A stretch of 64,000 bases of DNA from Coriobacteriia bacterium (GTDB lineage Bacteria > Actinomycetota > Coriobacteriia > Anaerosomatales > Anaerosomataceae), in assembly GCA_030655755.1 (NCBI GenBank), contig JAUSOQ010000043.1:186001-250000 (forward strand), given 5' to 3'. Shown here piece after piece: positions 25,606 through 34,705 of the stretch; the first letter of the stretch is position 1; each line of letters opens with the position of its first letter. The position numbers were made by a program, and so were the translations under genes. The notes beneath the pieces were generated by a model. That model searched no databases. It saw nothing but the letters and a program-made list of their open reading frames with translations, and was not told where the DNA came from.

Positions 25606-26817
25606 ATGGAAGCGATGACAGGGAAGTGGTTGCAGCGAATGCTGCCCGCCACCGTGGTACTCACGCTCGTCGTGGCGTCACTCGCGGGGTGTTCGCAAGC
25701 GGACAGCAGTAGCGATGAAGGTGGCGAGGAAACGGCCAAAGAGCCGTACACCATCGGGGCGGTGCTCTCACTCAGTGGTACGTATGCCGGTCTGGGCGAA
25801 CCCGAGAAGAACACGATCGAGATGGAGCTTGAGCGCATCAACGAGGATGGTGGCGTGAACGGGCATCCTGTCAAAGTGGTGATCGAAGACGACGCGACCG
25901 ACCCGGCGAAGGCCCAGGCGGCGACGGTGCGACTCATCGAGCAGGTCGACGTGCTCGCGATAATCGGAGCGACTGGTACAGGGCAGACGATGGGGATGCG
26001 TGGAGACATCGACCGTGCGGGCATACCGCAGGTCTCGGTGGCGGGCGGTACCGTGGTCACGGCGCAGTTCGACCCACTCGTGTTCCAGACGCCATGGTCC
26101 AACAGTCTCGTGGTGCCGTTCACACTCAGCAGATTGCGTGATGCGGGTATCACCAAGATCGCTCTCATGTACGACACCGGAGGATTCGGCGCAGACGGCG
26201 GTGACGTCGTGAAAGCTACCGTCGGAGAGTATGGCATCAGCGTTGTTGCAGAGCAGACGTTCAATCCAGGTGACACTGACATGACAGCACAGCTCACGAT
26301 GGTCAAAGGCTCAGACGCTGAGGCCGTCGTGTTGTGGAACGCAGGCAAGGAATCCGCGATCGTCGCGAAGAACATGCAGCAGCTCAGCATGATGTTGCCG
26401 CTGTACGGCTGTCATGGCAATGCTCGCGCCGAGTTCGCTGAGGGCGCCGGGGACGCGGCCGAAGGCTTCCGCTTCGCTGCCGGCAAGATCTTGCTGCCGG
26501 AGACTTATGGGACCGATAGCATGAGCTATCGGGTGGCCACGGACTTCGTGGAGCGGTATACCGAGCGCTATGGCAAGGCTCCCGATACCTTTGCTGGCCA
26601 CGCGTATGACGCCCTGTACCTGATCGTCGAGGCCATGAGGCGCCTTCCCGAGGGATTCACTACGGCCGAGCTGCGCGATGAGATCGAACGCACGGACGAT
26701 TTCGTGGGAATCGGTGGCATATTCACGTTCACTGAAAGCGATCACAACGGCATGTCCGAGGACGATCTCGTGATGTACCGGATACAGGACGGCGCCTGGG
26801 TTCTCGACACGCCCTAG
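25606..26817 (+). CDS. livK: Amino acid ABC transporter substrate-binding lipoprotein (LivK type)
   Basis: The 403-residue protein has a lipoprotein signal with lipobox LAGC near residue 29, an acidic linker, then a periplasmic-binding fold of the Leu/Ile/Val receptor family (YTIGAVLSLSGTYAGLGEPEKN, VVIEDDATDPAKAQAA). It captures an amino acid outside the membrane for LivHMGF. ATG 25606 and 25615 are both possible, with GAGGAAGG just upstream. The neighbours suggest aromatic rather than branched amino acids, which is inference. A decayed copy of its C-terminus lies just downstream. Confidence 0.92.
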   Translation: MEAMTGKWLQRMLPATVVLTLVVASLAGCSQADSSSDEGGEETAKEPYTIGAVLSLSGTYAGLGEPEKNTIEMELERINEDGGVNGHPVKVVIEDDATDPAKAQAATVRLIEQVDVLAIIGATGTGQTMGMRGDIDRAGIPQVSVAGGTVVTAQFDPLVFQTPWSNSLVVPFTLSRLRDAGITKIALMYDTGGFGADGGDVVKATVGEYGISVVAEQTFNPGDTDMTAQLTMVKGSDAEAVVLWNAGKESAIVAKNMQQLSMMLPLYGCHGNARAEFAEGAGDAAEGFRFAAGKILLPETYGTDSMSYRVATDFVERYTERYGKAPDTFAGHAYDALYLIVEAMRRLPEGFTTAELRDEIERTDDFVGIGGIFTFTESDHNGMSEDDLVMYRIQDGAWVLDTP

Positions 26818-26864
26818 TACGGCGTGTCCGGCACACTGGTGTAGAGGAAATCAAGGGTACTATG

Positions 26865-26905
26865 GCGAGGAAGGTGTTCGCGGGCGTTGGCGGCACCTTC
26901 CTCGC
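26865..26905 (+). other. Perfect 12-bp inverted repeat between livK and livH
   Basis: GCGAGGAAGGTG (26865-26876) and CACCTTCCTCGC (26894-26905) pair perfectly around a 17-base loop in the livK-livH spacer. There is no T-run. Such a structure could stabilise livK mRNA and lower expression of the downstream permease genes, as is usual for binding-protein transporters. Confidence 0.6.
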
Positions 26906-26988
26906 ACTGGCGAAGACCACAACCGCTTACGGAGAACGATCTTGTGATGTATCGCATCGAGGGTGGCAAGTGGGTGCTTGCGGAGTGA
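26877..26988 (+). pseudogene. Remnant of a second livK gene (C-terminal end)
   Basis: Bases 26932-26988 encode ENDLVMYRIEGGKWVLAE and a stop, closely matching the LivK C-terminus EDDLVMYRIQDGAWVLDTP. Just upstream, DHNR is read in another frame (26915-26926), and FAGVGGTF (26877-26900) matches FVGIGGIF of LivK, so the frame is broken at least twice. This is the decayed tail of a tandem livK duplicate. Its last codons contain GGAG, six bases before the livH GTG, so the remnant may be kept because it carries the livH ribosome site. Confidence 0.8.
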
Positions 26989-26991
26989 GCC

Positions 26992-27870
26992 GTGGATAGC
27001 GCTGCGCTGCTTCAGTTCGCCATAGCGGGGCTGAAGAACGGGGCGATCTACGCATTGGTCGCGCTCGGGTTCACACTTGTCTTCGGCTCCACCGGGATCA
27101 TCAACTTCGCACAGGGCGAGTTCTTCATGCTTGGCGGGATGCTTGCCGTCTTCTTCGTGCGTCTCGGTCTGCCGCTACCGATCGCTGTCATTGCCGGTGT
27201 GCTCGCGACTGCCGGTATCGGACTTGCGTTCGAGCGTCTTGCCTTACGGCCGAGAAGAGACTCGGGACCCCTTGTCCTGATCATCATCACCATAGGTGGC
27301 TCGATGGTGATGAAGTCATTGTCGCGCCACGTGTTCGGTGGCAGCGAGCTTTCGTTGCCTGCATTCAGCGAGGGGCCTTCCATCGTTGTTGCGGGTGCAG
27401 CGATCGAGCGTCAGGCGTTTTGGGTGTGGGGTCTTACCATCATCGCTGTCGTTGGGCTGACATGGCTCTACTCCAAGACAAAATTCGGCCGCTCCATGCG
27501 AGCATGTTCGCTCAGCCATGAAGCGTCGCGTCTCATGGGTATCGACACGGCACGCATCGTCATGGTGAGCTTCGGTCTCGCCGCCGTACTTGGTGGGATA
27601 GCGGGCGTTGTCGTCGCTCCGTTGACGCAGACGTCCTTCGACGTCGGCGCTCGCATCGGGGTAAAGGGCTTTGCAGCTGCGATCCTTGGAGGTTTGGGTA
27701 ATCCGATCGCAGCCGTCGTGGGCGGTCTGACGCTCGGCTTGGTCGAGAGTATGTCGATCGCATTCATCTCGAGTACCTACAAAGACGTCATCGCCCTGGT
27801 CCTGCTGCTGCTCGTGCTGTTCGTGCGTCCCGAGGGTATTCTCGGGCGGGCGACCAGGGAGAAGGTGTGA
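26992..27870 (+). CDS. livH: Amino acid ABC transporter permease (LivH)
   Basis: GTG 26992 follows GGAG by six bases. The 292-residue protein has about eight membrane helices and the family motif LVFGSTGIINFAQGEFFMLGG near residues 28-48, plus the EAA-like loop SLSHEASRLMGIDTARI. It forms one half of the membrane channel of a branched-chain or aromatic amino acid importer, paired with LivM. The stop overlaps the livM start. Confidence 0.93.
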   Translation: MDSAALLQFAIAGLKNGAIYALVALGFTLVFGSTGIINFAQGEFFMLGGMLAVFFVRLGLPLPIAVIAGVLATAGIGLAFERLALRPRRDSGPLVLIIITIGGSMVMKSLSRHVFGGSELSLPAFSEGPSIVVAGAAIERQAFWVWGLTIIAVVGLTWLYSKTKFGRSMRACSLSHEASRLMGIDTARIVMVSFGLAAVLGGIAGVVVAPLTQTSFDVGARIGVKGFAAAILGGLGNPIAAVVGGLTLGLVESMSIAFISSTYKDVIALVLLLLVLFVRPEGILGRATREKV

Positions 27871-28871
27871 GCATGCGATGGACGCGACGCAGGCTCGGTA
27901 TAACGCTTCTCGGCGTCATGGGCATCGCCATCGCGGCGGTGCCGTTTCTGACCGATGACCGCTACCTGCTCAAAGTCCTCACCTTCGTGGGAGTCAACGC
28001 GATCGTAGTTGCGGGACTTGCGCTGCTGTTCGGGTACGCAGGACAGATATCGCTCGGCCACGCGGCCTTCTTCGGGCTTGGGGCGTACATGTCGGCGTAT
28101 CTCACGACGACTCATCAGACGCCATGGCTGCTCGCTGTACTCGCCGGGACCGGTATCGCGGCTGCGGGCGGTCTTTTGCTCGCGCTGCCGAGTCTGCGCC
28201 TCAAAGGACACTATCTCGCCATGGCGACGCTGGGGTTCAACGAGATCATGAGCGTCCTTTTCGTCGAACTGCGCGGCATTACCGGTGGCAACAATGGGCT
28301 GTCGGGCATTCCGTTTCCGAGTATCGGGTCGTTCGTGATCGACACGCCGGCAGGTATCTACCTGCTCGTGTGGGGCGTCGCTGCTCTGGCGTTTCTCGGC
28401 GCTGCGAACCTTGTGCGCACGCGGCCCGGCCGTGCAATGCGGGCGCTGCATGGCTCCGAGTTGGGTGCGGTCGCCTCTGGGGTCGACACCACGCGCCTGA
28501 AGGTGCAGGTCTTCGCGCTGTCGGCGGCACTTGCGGGTCTAGCGGGCGCGCTCTACGCACACGCCGTGGGCTTCATCTCGCCTACGCAGTTCTCGCTCGA
28601 GTTCTCGATCCTGCTCGTGGCGATGGTCGTTGTCGGAGGGACGGGATCGCTCGTCGGGCCGTTCTTCGCAGCGGTCGTGCTCACGCTGCTGCAGTACGTG
28701 CACGCCCTGATCCCTGGTCTGGGCAATGATGTAGCATCGGTCATCCAGGACTGGGAGGTCGATATCTCGGGTATGGTGATGATCCTCACTGTGATCTTCC
28801 TCCCCGGCGGGTTCGCGGCGCTGGTACGCCGCAAGCGCATCGGTGTCGCTGTAGACGGTGAGACCGTATGA
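27867..28871 (+). CDS. livM: Amino acid ABC transporter permease (LivM)
   Basis: GTG 27867 overlaps the livH stop (GTGA) and has GGGAG five bases upstream. The 334-residue protein has about ten hydrophobic segments with the LivM signatures FGYAGQISLGHAAFFGLGAY and TGGNNGLSGIP. It is the second permease subunit of the transporter. Its stop overlaps the livG ATG, continuing the tightly coupled operon. Confidence 0.93.
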   Translation: MSMRWTRRRLGITLLGVMGIAIAAVPFLTDDRYLLKVLTFVGVNAIVVAGLALLFGYAGQISLGHAAFFGLGAYMSAYLTTTHQTPWLLAVLAGTGIAAAGGLLLALPSLRLKGHYLAMATLGFNEIMSVLFVELRGITGGNNGLSGIPFPSIGSFVIDTPAGIYLLVWGVAALAFLGAANLVRTRPGRAMRALHGSELGAVASGVDTTRLKVQVFALSAALAGLAGALYAHAVGFISPTQFSLEFSILLVAMVVVGGTGSLVGPFFAAVVLTLLQYVHALIPGLGNDVASVIQDWEVDISGMVMILTVIFLPGGFAALVRRKRIGVAVDGETV

Positions 28872-29638
28872 GGCTACTGGCGGTCTGCGACCTCAGCAAA
28901 CGTTTCGGTGGTCTTGCCGCTGTGGACGGGGTCAGTTTCGATGTGCACGAGGGAACCATCAAGGCGGTCATAGGACCCAATGGTGCAGGGAAGAGTACGC
29001 TGTTCAATCTGATCACCGGGTTCGACCGGCCCGACGTCGGCTCTGTTGATCTTCTCGGGTGCAACATCGTAGGCATGAACCCTCACAAGGTCGTGCGCGC
29101 GGGTATTTCGCGTACGTTCCAGAACACACAACTGTTCGAGGAGCTGACGGCCCTCGATAACGTCTTGGTGGGAATGCACACACAGCTGAGGACCGGGTTT
29201 CTCGGCGGCGCACTGCGCTTGCCATGGACGCTTACTGAAGAACGTCGTGCGCGCGAGCGGGCATCATACCTGCTTCGCTTAGTGGGCGTCGAGCAGTACG
29301 TGATGACTCCGGCGGCGGATATACCACACGGCATGCGACGTCTGCTCGAGATCGCGCGTGCCCTTGCTGCCGCTCCGCGTCTTTTGCTGCTCGACGAGCC
29401 TGCCGCCGGTCTCAACAACCGGGAGACGCAGTCGCTCGCGCGAACGCTCTACCGCATCCGCGACGAAGGCGTGACCATCGTGGTCGTGGAGCACGACATG
29501 GGGCTCGTGATGGAGGTGTCCGAGGAGATCGTGGTGCTCGATCGTGGCCGTAAGATAGCCGAGGGCCCCCCGCTTCTCATCCAGAAAGATGCCGCAGTCA
29601 TCGAGGCGTATCTCGGCGAGGAGGGGGAATATGTCTGA
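28868..29638 (+). CDS. livG: Amino acid ABC transporter ATP-binding protein (LivG)
   Basis: The 256-residue ATPase has a Walker A motif GPNGAGKST (about residues 36-44), a Walker B ending in LLLLDEPAAGL and the switch histidine in VVVEHDMGLVM. The signature region reads IPHGMRRLLEIARAL, with HGMRR in place of the usual LSYGQQR, a mild deviation. It powers amino acid import with LivF. The ATG overlaps the livM stop. Confidence 0.92.
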   Translation: MRLLAVCDLSKRFGGLAAVDGVSFDVHEGTIKAVIGPNGAGKSTLFNLITGFDRPDVGSVDLLGCNIVGMNPHKVVRAGISRTFQNTQLFEELTALDNVLVGMHTQLRTGFLGGALRLPWTLTEERRARERASYLLRLVGVEQYVMTPAADIPHGMRRLLEIARALAAAPRLLLLDEPAAGLNNRETQSLARTLYRIRDEGVTIVVVEHDMGLVMEVSEEIVVLDRGRKIAEGPPLLIQKDAAVIEAYLGEEGEYV

Positions 29639-30359
29639 CGCCGTCCTCCAGGTCTCGGTCCTCTCGGCAGGGTATGGTCGCGTCCCGGTGATCCGTGACG
29701 TGTCGTTGTCGGTGGACGCCGGAGAGATCGTCACGCTCATCGGCGCCAACGGCGCCGGCAAGTCGACGCTCCTCAAGGCGATAGCCGGTCTGCTGAAAGC
29801 GACATCGGGGAGCGTGCTGCTCGACTGCGAGGACGTGACGGGAACACCACCGGAGCGCCTGGTGCGGCGCGGTCTCGCGTTGGTGCCGGAAGGCAGGATG
29901 CTGTTCGGTCCGATGAGCGTCGAGGAGAACCTGCTGCTCGGCGGTCACACGCAGACGCCGGAAGGCGTTCGCGCGGGACTTGAGCGCGTGCACGCCTTGT
30001 TCCCGGTGCTTGCCGAGCGGGCCAAGCAACCTGCTGCGACACTCTCCGGCGGCGAGCAACAGATGCTGGCGGTCGGTCGGGCGCTGATGTCGGCGCCGCG
30101 CGTGCTGCTACTCGATGAGCCGTCTTTAGGCCTGGCGCCCAAAGTGATCGCCGATATCTTCGGCGTCTTGGACAGACTGCGTTCTGACGGGCTTGCGATC
30201 CTTCTGGTCGAGCAGGACGCGAAGCTCGCCTTGCGCCACTCGGACAGGGGGCTCGTGATGCGTACCGGTCATGTGGCGCTCGAGGGCACAGCCGAGGAGC
30301 TTATCAGCAATGATGACGTGCGCCTGATCTATCTCGGCGCGTGGCATGGAAAGGACTAG
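29631..30359 (+). CDS. livF: Amino acid ABC transporter ATP-binding protein (LivF)
   Basis: ATG 29631 overlaps the livG stop and follows GAGGGGG; an upstream ATG lies well inside livG and is unlikely. The 242-residue protein has Walker A GANGAGKST, signature LSGGEQQML, Walker B LLLDEPSLGL and switch EQDAKLAL (glutamine-aspartate in place of the histidine often seen at this place in other families; normal for LivF). It closes the transporter set, and a PaaK gene follows nine bases later. Confidence 0.93.
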   Translation: MSDAVLQVSVLSAGYGRVPVIRDVSLSVDAGEIVTLIGANGAGKSTLLKAIAGLLKATSGSVLLDCEDVTGTPPERLVRRGLALVPEGRMLFGPMSVEENLLLGGHTQTPEGVRAGLERVHALFPVLAERAKQPAATLSGGEQQMLAVGRALMSAPRVLLLDEPSLGLAPKVIADIFGVLDRLRSDGLAILLVEQDAKLALRHSDRGLVMRTGHVALEGTAEELISNDDVRLIYLGAWHGKD

Positions 30360-30368
30360 GGAACCGGT

Positions 30369-31673
30369 ATGCCTATCTGGAATCCTGAGTACGAGAGTAT
30401 GGACAGAGGTGCGCTTGCCGAGTTGCAGTTGCGTCGGCTGCAGTCGACGGTCGCGTGGGTCTACGAGCGCGTCCCGTACTACCGCGAGGCGCTCGACGCG
30501 CGTGGCGTCAAGCCGCGGGACATCAAGTCGCTCGCCGACGTGCGCCTGCTTCCGTACACGGACAAGACCGCACTGCGCGACACCTACCCGTTCGGGATGT
30601 TCGCAGTGGATCTCGAACATGTCGTGCGCGTGCACAGTTCCTCGGGTACCACGGGCAAGCCGATCGTGGTCGGCTACACCAAAGGTGACCTCAACACGTG
30701 GACCGAACTCACGGCGCGCATAGCATCAGCGGCGACCGTGATGGCGAAAGACCGCGTGCAGATGGCGTTCCTGTACGGGATGTTCACCGGTGGCTGGGGC
30801 ATGCACTACGGTATCGAGCGCATCGGGGCGACCATCTTCCCCGCAGGTAGCGGCAATACTGAGCGCCAGCTACTCATGATGCAGGACTTCGGTACCACGG
30901 CGATCGTGTGCACGCCAAGCTATGCGCTCTACATCGCCGAGGTGGCCGAGAAGAGCGGTATCGACATAAAGTCACTCTCGCTGCGTGTGGGTCTGTTCGG
31001 CGGGGAGCCTTCCGGTGAGGGTATGCGTGACGAGATCGAGAAGCGTCTCGGCATCCTGGCGACCGACAACTACGGTCTTTCCGAGGTGATGGGTCCAGGG
31101 GTCTCGGGCGAATGCGATCACCAGTGCGGCCTACATATGAACGAGGATCACTTCTTGTTCGAGGTAGTGCACCCCGAGACGGGTGAGGCGGTCGCAGAAG
31201 GGGAGGAGGGCGAGCTCGTGATCACGACACTCACGAAAGAGGCCTTCCCGGTGCTGCGCTACCGTACGCATGACCTCACGACGATCGATACGTCACCGTG
31301 CGCCTGTGGGCGTACGCTCGCTCGCATGCGCAAGGTCAGGGCACGTACCGACGATATGCTCATCATCCGCGGGGTGAACGTGTTCCCCAGCCAGATCGAA
31401 GATGTGCTCACATCGATCGAGGGTGTTGAGCCGCACTACCTCATCGTTGTGGATCGTGAGGGTTCGATGGACGACCTTGAGGTTCGGATCGAGGTCGCAG
31501 AGGAGATATTCTCTGATGTGATGGCGGAGATGGTCGCATTCACCAAGCGCGTGGGCGAGAAGCTCTTCTCGGCCATCGGCCTCCACGCGAAGGTCACATT
31601 GGTAGAAACTGGTACCATCGAACGAACGGCGGGTAAGGCGCGCCGGGTCCTGGACATGCGACGGTCCGACTGA
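30369..31673 (+). CDS. paaK: Phenylacetate-CoA ligase family (aryl-CoA ligase), copy 2
   Basis: This 434-residue adenylate-forming ligase has the same length as the copy at 6375-7679 and the same order of motifs: SSGTTGKP, YGLSEVMGPG, YRTHDLT and a C-terminal lysine region TAGKARRV. It activates an aryl acetate to the CoA ester. Lying at the end of the ior-ACT-liv run, it could work on the acid matching the aryl-acetyl-CoA made by IorAB, or in reverse for energy conservation; direction is not shown by the sequence. Confidence 0.9.
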   Translation: MPIWNPEYESMDRGALAELQLRRLQSTVAWVYERVPYYREALDARGVKPRDIKSLADVRLLPYTDKTALRDTYPFGMFAVDLEHVVRVHSSSGTTGKPIVVGYTKGDLNTWTELTARIASAATVMAKDRVQMAFLYGMFTGGWGMHYGIERIGATIFPAGSGNTERQLLMMQDFGTTAIVCTPSYALYIAEVAEKSGIDIKSLSLRVGLFGGEPSGEGMRDEIEKRLGILATDNYGLSEVMGPGVSGECDHQCGLHMNEDHFLFEVVHPETGEAVAEGEEGELVITTLTKEAFPVLRYRTHDLTTIDTSPCACGRTLARMRKVRARTDDMLIIRGVNVFPSQIEDVLTSIEGVEPHYLIVVDREGSMDDLEVRIEVAEEIFSDVMAEMVAFTKRVGEKLFSAIGLHAKVTLVETGTIERTAGKARRVLDMRRSD

Positions 31674-31700
31674 GCGAGACCGCCCGTCGAAAGGTTGGCC

Positions 31701-32246
31701 GTGACCTCCGAGTTGATGGTCTATATCGCGATAGGGGCGGGGAGTGTCGCTGCCGTCGCGGTCATCGCTGTTCTGACGCGCCTTGCATGGCGGCGGCAGG
31801 TGCGGCGCTATGTCGTGACACTTATCGGCGGGCAAGAAGATGTCAGAACCGCGCTGAGCACCGTCCATAAGGCTTCGGGACGACTCGCGGAGGCGAACGA
31901 TGGGGAGCTCATCGCATTCGCGCTCGGCAGCGGCTCGGACGAGCGTCGGACGTTTGCCGACATAGCCGAACGCATGGATATCACTGCGGAAGAGCTTCAG
32001 ACGATGGCGCTTCCAAAGGGACTGTGGCCAGTCGCGAACACGCTGGCAGACGCCGCGGTACTGCTCGGTCAGCAGGCGGGACGCGTGAGCAGTGGTGTGG
32101 GCCTCGAGGTCTTGGATGCGCTCGGTGAGATCGATCTGGTGGGCGTGGTATCGTTACTCGAGGCATCGGATGCGATGCTGAGTGACCTGCGCGAACGCTA
32201 CAGAGTCGCCGATGACATCATCTATGGTGGTGGCCTCTACATCTGA
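31701..32246 (+). CDS. Uncharacterised membrane-anchored protein
   Basis: No family is recognised. GTG 31701 has AAAGG six bases upstream and is preferred over TTG 31695. The 181-residue product has one N-terminal membrane helix (about residues 7-29, ending in RLAWRRQVRRY) and a helical cytoplasmic part with ALPKGLWPVANTLADAAVLLGQQAGRV. It follows paaK by 27 bases and precedes a gene for another single-span protein, so it may be part of the same transcript. Confidence 0.65.
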   Translation: MTSELMVYIAIGAGSVAAVAVIAVLTRLAWRRQVRRYVVTLIGGQEDVRTALSTVHKASGRLAEANDGELIAFALGSGSDERRTFADIAERMDITAEELQTMALPKGLWPVANTLADAAVLLGQQAGRVSSGVGLEVLDALGEIDLVGVVSLLEASDAMLSDLRERYRVADDIIYGGGLYI

Positions 32247-32267
32247 CGGCGAGAGAGGAAGGTGGGC

Positions 32268-32720
32268 GTGGATACGGACGCGCATCACGAGCGTGGTCTC
32301 GATTCGGGTGTTGTGCTCAGAATCGTGCGCTACGTCATCGCGCTGGCCCTCCTGTTCGTTGTCGTGCTGGTGTTCGCCGGCATAGTGGGCGAGTACCGAG
32401 ACGCTCGGTCACAAGGGAGCGGGACCACCTCGGAGGAGACGACGGGCAGCGTCGTGAGTACGGGGTCGGCAGAGTCTACGGCGGTCCCTGAAGTCGAACC
32501 CACGACCGGCGAGGTCACCGCCGGGCAGACGGTGGTCGTGCTCACCGACGGACTCAATCTGCGCACCGATGCCGTGACAAGCTCCATCGTGATCAAGCGA
32601 CTTGCGCTCGATTCACGTTTGACGTTGCTTGAGGTGGCGACCGGTTGGTACCGCGTTCGAGATGCTGAAGGCGTTGAAGGTTGGGTCGCAGCCGGCGGTC
32701 AGTACACGAGAGTGGAATAG
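32268..32720 (+). CDS. Membrane-anchored SH3-domain protein
   Basis: GTG 32268 lies eight bases after AGGA; GTG 32262 is too close. The 150-residue protein has a short cytoplasmic part, one membrane helix (about residues 17-39), a Ser/Thr-rich extracellular linker, and a C-terminal bacterial SH3 domain (TDGLNLRTDAVTSS through GVEGWVAAGG). Bacterial SH3 domains usually bind peptidoglycan peptides. The exact role is unknown. Confidence 0.75.
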   Translation: MDTDAHHERGLDSGVVLRIVRYVIALALLFVVVLVFAGIVGEYRDARSQGSGTTSEETTGSVVSTGSAESTAVPEVEPTTGEVTAGQTVVVLTDGLNLRTDAVTSSIVIKRLALDSRLTLLEVATGWYRVRDAEGVEGWVAAGGQYTRVE

Positions 32721-32735
32721 ACAGGGGACCTGGAG

Positions 32736-33044
32736 ATGGCTCGCGTCATCGGTAAGGCAGACGACTTCTATCGGCTTCGCATGGTCCACGTCGACGAGAG
32801 CGATGAACCTGATCTCGATTGGCGGGATGACATACTGTACCGCCGTCCGCCACAGCAGCGCGTCGATGAGTACGAATTCTACCGCGTCGAGGCGGTTTTG
32901 ATCGACGACGAGGAGAATGTGACAGGCATTCGCACGTTTGATACGCAAGATGAAGCATACGTGTTCGTCGAGAGCGTGCAAGAGGATCTCTCTGAAATGA
33001 CCAAGTCCGAGTTCGAGGACACATACTTCGTGACTGGCGGATGA
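32736..33044 (+). CDS. Small conserved-looking hypothetical protein
   Basis: The 102-residue acidic protein has no membrane segment and no recognised domain. GGAG lies directly before the ATG and GGGG further upstream. It starts 15 bases after the SH3 gene and ends the plus-strand run. Codon use resembles the neighbours, which supports real coding, but no function can be assigned. Confidence 0.55.
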   Translation: MARVIGKADDFYRLRMVHVDESDEPDLDWRDDILYRRPPQQRVDEYEFYRVEAVLIDDEENVTGIRTFDTQDEAYVFVESVQEDLSEMTKSEFEDTYFVTGG

Positions 33045-33195
33045 GGCGCTCTTCCCCGCGCATGATCACCGTGCCGTCCGAACTGTTCAGATGCATGGTA
33101 TGCAGGGGGTTGGGGCTGAGTATCGCGACATAACATAAGATGTATTATCATGCGTACACTGTATAGGGAGAGAGCAGCCCTCTCGGCGACTACGA

Positions 33196-34683
33196 TTACT
33201 CTGCCGAGGCGAGCTGCTCCTGTAGTTGATGAGAGATATCCCTGCGCGTCACGACCCAGTCGGTACGCTTGAAGAGTTGGTCGTACATCGCGACCAATAC
33301 GATGAGGTTCTTGAGCATCACGAACCCGATCACCGTGAGTCCGTACACGAGCCCGTACCACCATCGATACCGTATGTGGGCGTTCTTCATGGCCGAGACC
33401 GTCGCGAACGGTCCGCTCAGGAGTGTGACGATCGTGCTAAGCCACAGGAACCAATGTGTGCGCAGTGGCACGCTGCCCTGGTACAGGTAAAGGCTTATCA
33501 CGACTGGGAATATCTGCAGCGTGATCAACGGATAGAGTTCGCGGTACAGCAACAGATAGGTCCAGTGGGCCTTCTGCACGAGGCTGAGACGCCTGGAACT
33601 CCAGAACGCCCGCTGATGTCGGATGCTTACCTGGAGCCATCCCTGGGCCCATCTCTTCCGTTGGCACCAGAACGAGTGGAACGTCGTGGGCGCCAACTCG
33701 GTGGATATGATGCTTCGATCATGGACGATGCGATAGCCCGCCAGCAGTGCCCGGGCGGAGGCGTCTATATCCTCTGTCATCATCGTCTGGTCGAATCTGA
33801 TCTCCTTGAGAACCGAGGCGCGCCAGTAGCCGTTGGAGCCGCCGAAGATAGCCGTGTCCGCGCCTATGGAGCGCGCAGAGTGGCTCACCGCGTAGATGCA
33901 CTCGAACTCCACTGCGATCATCCTGGTCAAGAAGTTCGTGGCATGATTACGGATGACGCTGCGGCCCTGCACGACATCGTAGCCGTTGGCAAGCCAACGC
34001 CATGCGCGTGACAGACAGTCTGGACACGTATGATGGTCGGCGTCCAGGATGCAGATGATCTCACCGGTGGCGATCTCAAGGGCGGCATCGACGTTCTGTG
34101 CTTTGGATTCACTGTCCGCAACGCATAGTGGTCTGAACGAGGTGTCATGCTCTGCCAGTGCGCTGAGCCTGTCTTCCACAGGCAGGTCACAGGGTGTGTT
34201 GTATGCCAAGATGACTTCCAGGCCGGCAGCGGGACGCTCAATGGTATTCAGCAGGTACGTGATGGTCTCAACGATGATCTCGCGTTCGTTGGGCAGGAAT
34301 GCGGCTACGATCAGAGTCGTGCGTGGCACAGGTGGTGTGTCACCGGCGGGCAGACGGCCTCCAGTTGTTCCGAGAAGACGCTGAATGAAGGCCAGCAGGC
34401 CCTGACGTTTATCGCGGGATGCGTGCTTCCGTGTGATGCTTACAGAGGCCTCCCAGATGATCACGAGTGCCGTAAGCAGGTAGACCGCAGCAATGAACAA
34501 GTGAAGCCACATGAGGTCATGGCCGAGAACGCGGAGTCGGTAGTAAAGCGCGGTCGGAAGGCCCACCACCACCAGGTTCGTCAGTGCCACCCGTCCCCAT
34601 CCGTAGTGCGTGCGTCGTACGGGTGCGTCTTCGTGGCGTTCGTCCTCGGTCACAGAGTGTTGTCCCCATTCTTTTGCATCCAT
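33196..34683 (-). CDS. Membrane glycosyltransferase, family 2 (processive type)
   Basis: The 495-residue protein has two N-terminal membrane helices (about residues 33-80), a GT-A domain, and three to four C-terminal helices (about 370-470). Motifs of processive family 2 enzymes are present: DADHHT, the acceptor TED in MMTEDIDA, and QRKRW. Such enzymes build or transfer polysaccharide at the cytoplasmic face. It stands alone between two spaces of about 150 bases and without a partner export gene, so the sugar and product are unknown. Confidence 0.85.
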   Translation of the reverse strand: MDAKEWGQHSVTEDERHEDAPVRRTHYGWGRVALTNLVVVGLPTALYYRLRVLGHDLMWLHLFIAAVYLLTALVIIWEASVSITRKHASRDKRQGLLAFIQRLLGTTGGRLPAGDTPPVPRTTLIVAAFLPNEREIIVETITYLLNTIERPAAGLEVILAYNTPCDLPVEDRLSALAEHDTSFRPLCVADSESKAQNVDAALEIATGEIICILDADHHTCPDCLSRAWRWLANGYDVVQGRSVIRNHATNFLTRMIAVEFECIYAVSHSARSIGADTAIFGGSNGYWRASVLKEIRFDQTMMTEDIDASARALLAGYRIVHDRSIISTELAPTTFHSFWCQRKRWAQGWLQVSIRHQRAFWSSRRLSLVQKAHWTYLLLYRELYPLITLQIFPVVISLYLYQGSVPLRTHWFLWLSTIVTLLSGPFATVSAMKNAHIRYRWWYGLVYGLTVIGFVMLKNLIVLVAMYDQLFKRTDWVVTRRDISHQLQEQLASAE

Positions 34684-34705
34684 GTCGCTGTGGCAGGATG
34701 TTGTG

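Noticed and set aside
33045-33195. Terminator or small gene in the convergent gap before the glycosyltransferase end
   Set aside because: Only a weak 5-bp GAGAG/CTCTC hairpin near 33168-33184 and an AT-rich patch are seen, too little for a call.
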